DNA of 64,000 nucleotides, from contig NC_135778.1 of assembly GCF_028453695.1 (NCBI RefSeq), forward strand, positions 34,027,214-34,091,213, written 5' to 3'. Positions 62,977 to 64,000 of this stretch are shown one piece after another. Source of the DNA: Augochlora pura (lineage: Eukaryota; Arthropoda; Insecta; Hymenoptera; Halictidae). The notes beneath the pieces are model-generated. The model did not search any database, was not told the origin of the DNA, and was given only the letters and a program-made list of their open reading frames with translations. The position numbers and the translations under genes were made by a program. How positions within the stretch are numbered: position 1 is the stretch's first letter; every line of letters starts with the position of its first letter.

Positions 62977-63476
62977 TAACGGCTCGGTCGAACCAGTAAT
63001 ATCGAAAAGTTAATCCATAATCTGTGAGACAAATCTGATGTTTTTATTGAGATCGATGGATCGCCGTGCTCGATCCGGAAGTACCAGGAAGTTATTCTCT
63101 TAAACAAGCAATCGTTAAGCTGTTCCAGGACAATGATCCCTCGGCAATGTCCGGCAGGTTTATCTTTCTTGACCGGGCGAAGCCTTAACTATCCCCGTAC
63201 TTCGAAATTAGTTTCGGCTGAGAGCCCCGGGGCATTTTGCAAAAGTCATTAATTGGAATCCAATAACCTCTTGCCCGGTATGGGAGAAGTATGGCAAAAC
63301 TGTCCACTGTAAGTATCGAAACTTCCGGTTCCATCCTCTTGTCGCCGTAGCAATATTCGAATGCAGTTCGGCCAACTTCGCGTCCGAATTTATATCTACG
63401 CCGCGCTGATTTCTTATTTTCGTTAATTAAAGGAGAGTCTATGCAACTATTTCGCCAGCGAAAATATGAGTGTCCG
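62977..63476. other. Spacer between repeat arrays
   Basis: No exon or repeat recognised. Confidence 0.4.
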
Positions 63477-64000
63477 AGAAGATGGCTGTATCTTTGGCCC
63501 TGATCAATATTTCATAACAAAAAAATTACGGAACGTGGTCCAAAGTATGATCTTTCGAACGCAATAAGTTTCATTGAAAAAGATTGAAAGGTTCTTTTAA
63601 AAAAAAATTATTAGCTCGATGGAAATTTCGAGTTTGTAATTTTGACAATCGACGAAGGAGCTTCAACAAATAATTACTACATCTTTGATACTAATCAATA
63701 TTTAGTAACGAAAAAATTCTGAAAGATGGTCCAAAGAATGGTCTTTCGAACGAAAAAGGTTTCATGAAAAAAGATTGAGAGGTTCTTTTAAAAAAAAAAT
63801 TACTAGCTCGATTGAAATTTCGAGTTTGTAATTTTGACAATCGACGAAGGAGCTTCAGCAAATAATTACTACATCTTTGATACTAATCAATATTTAGTAA
63901 CGAAAAAATTCTGGAAGATGGTCCATATAATGATCTTTCGAATGCAAAAAGTTTCGTATCGATACGTCTACAACTAGTCTTGAAAAAAAAAATATTAAAA
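63477..64000. repeat. Tandem array, about 191-bp unit, running off the right edge
   Basis: A GGTCCA core recurs at 63537, 63728 and 63920 (spacing 191 and 192), each followed by a GATCTTTCGAA-like stretch. Units share TCGAGTTTGTAATTTTGACA and TTTAGTAACGAAAAAATTCT. The unit sequence differs from the 199-bp array nearby. A diverged single unit lies near 59700. Confidence 0.88.

Noticed and set aside
62002..64000. CRISPR-like array
   Set aside because: Repeat units are about 190-200 bp with no short repeat/unique spacer alternation, and the genome is eukaryotic.
1..64000. tRNA or rRNA genes
   Set aside because: I looked for B-box-like GGTTCGAATCC sequences with cloverleaf context and found none convincing.

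Overview
The window looks like nuclear DNA of an insect, most likely a hymenopteran (bee, ant or wasp). This is inferred from spliced genes with short GT-AG introns, animal gene families in insect form (sidestep-type adhesion receptor, single Lrrk, Nup85), CpG-rich gene-free stretches and a mariner-type transposon. There is no bacterial or viral gene content. Coding sequence is sparse: five protein genes in 64 kb.

Layout. 1-5173 (-): the first ~1,724 codons of a leucine-rich repeat kinase (Lrrk), without introns; the kinase domain lies off the left edge. 6170-8750 (-): complete Nup85 (eight exons, 631 aa), with a pair of TATCGATA (DRE) elements upstream. 8.9-30.2 kb: non-coding DNA with a CpG-rich, donor-rich putative promoter near 11 kb, TTAA-bounded MITEs, an internally deleted mariner-like element (16733-17632) and degenerate tandem repeats. 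30244-31113 (+) and 37762-39117 (+): two small two-TM membrane proteins that resemble each other and look like tandem paralogues; I could not name them. 39.1-48.6 kb: AT-rich non-coding DNA. 48662-61536 (-): thirteen exons of a sidestep-family receptor (five Ig domains, FN3, TM, tail with an ITIM-like motif); its signal-peptide exon is beyond the right edge. 62.0-64.0 kb: two tandem repeat arrays with ~199-bp and ~191-bp units.

The most striking non-genic signal is a population of short elements flanked by TTAA with CCC...GGG ends, the hallmark of non-autonomous piggyBac-type transposons. At least four terminal-repeat families are present. One cluster (50999-51671) is a three-level nest in which both later insertions used the same internal TTAA of the host element. 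Another (55303-55493) carries three 43-bp repeats of a perfect 16-bp palindrome and sits 36 bp from a splice acceptor. No transposase for these elements is in the window.

The genes do not form a pathway: Lrrk is a ROCO signalling kinase, Nup85 a nuclear-pore scaffold subunit, and the sidestep-type gene an axon-guidance or adhesion receptor. Exon coordinates were worked out by hand from reading frame, phase and splice sites; no search or expression data were available.
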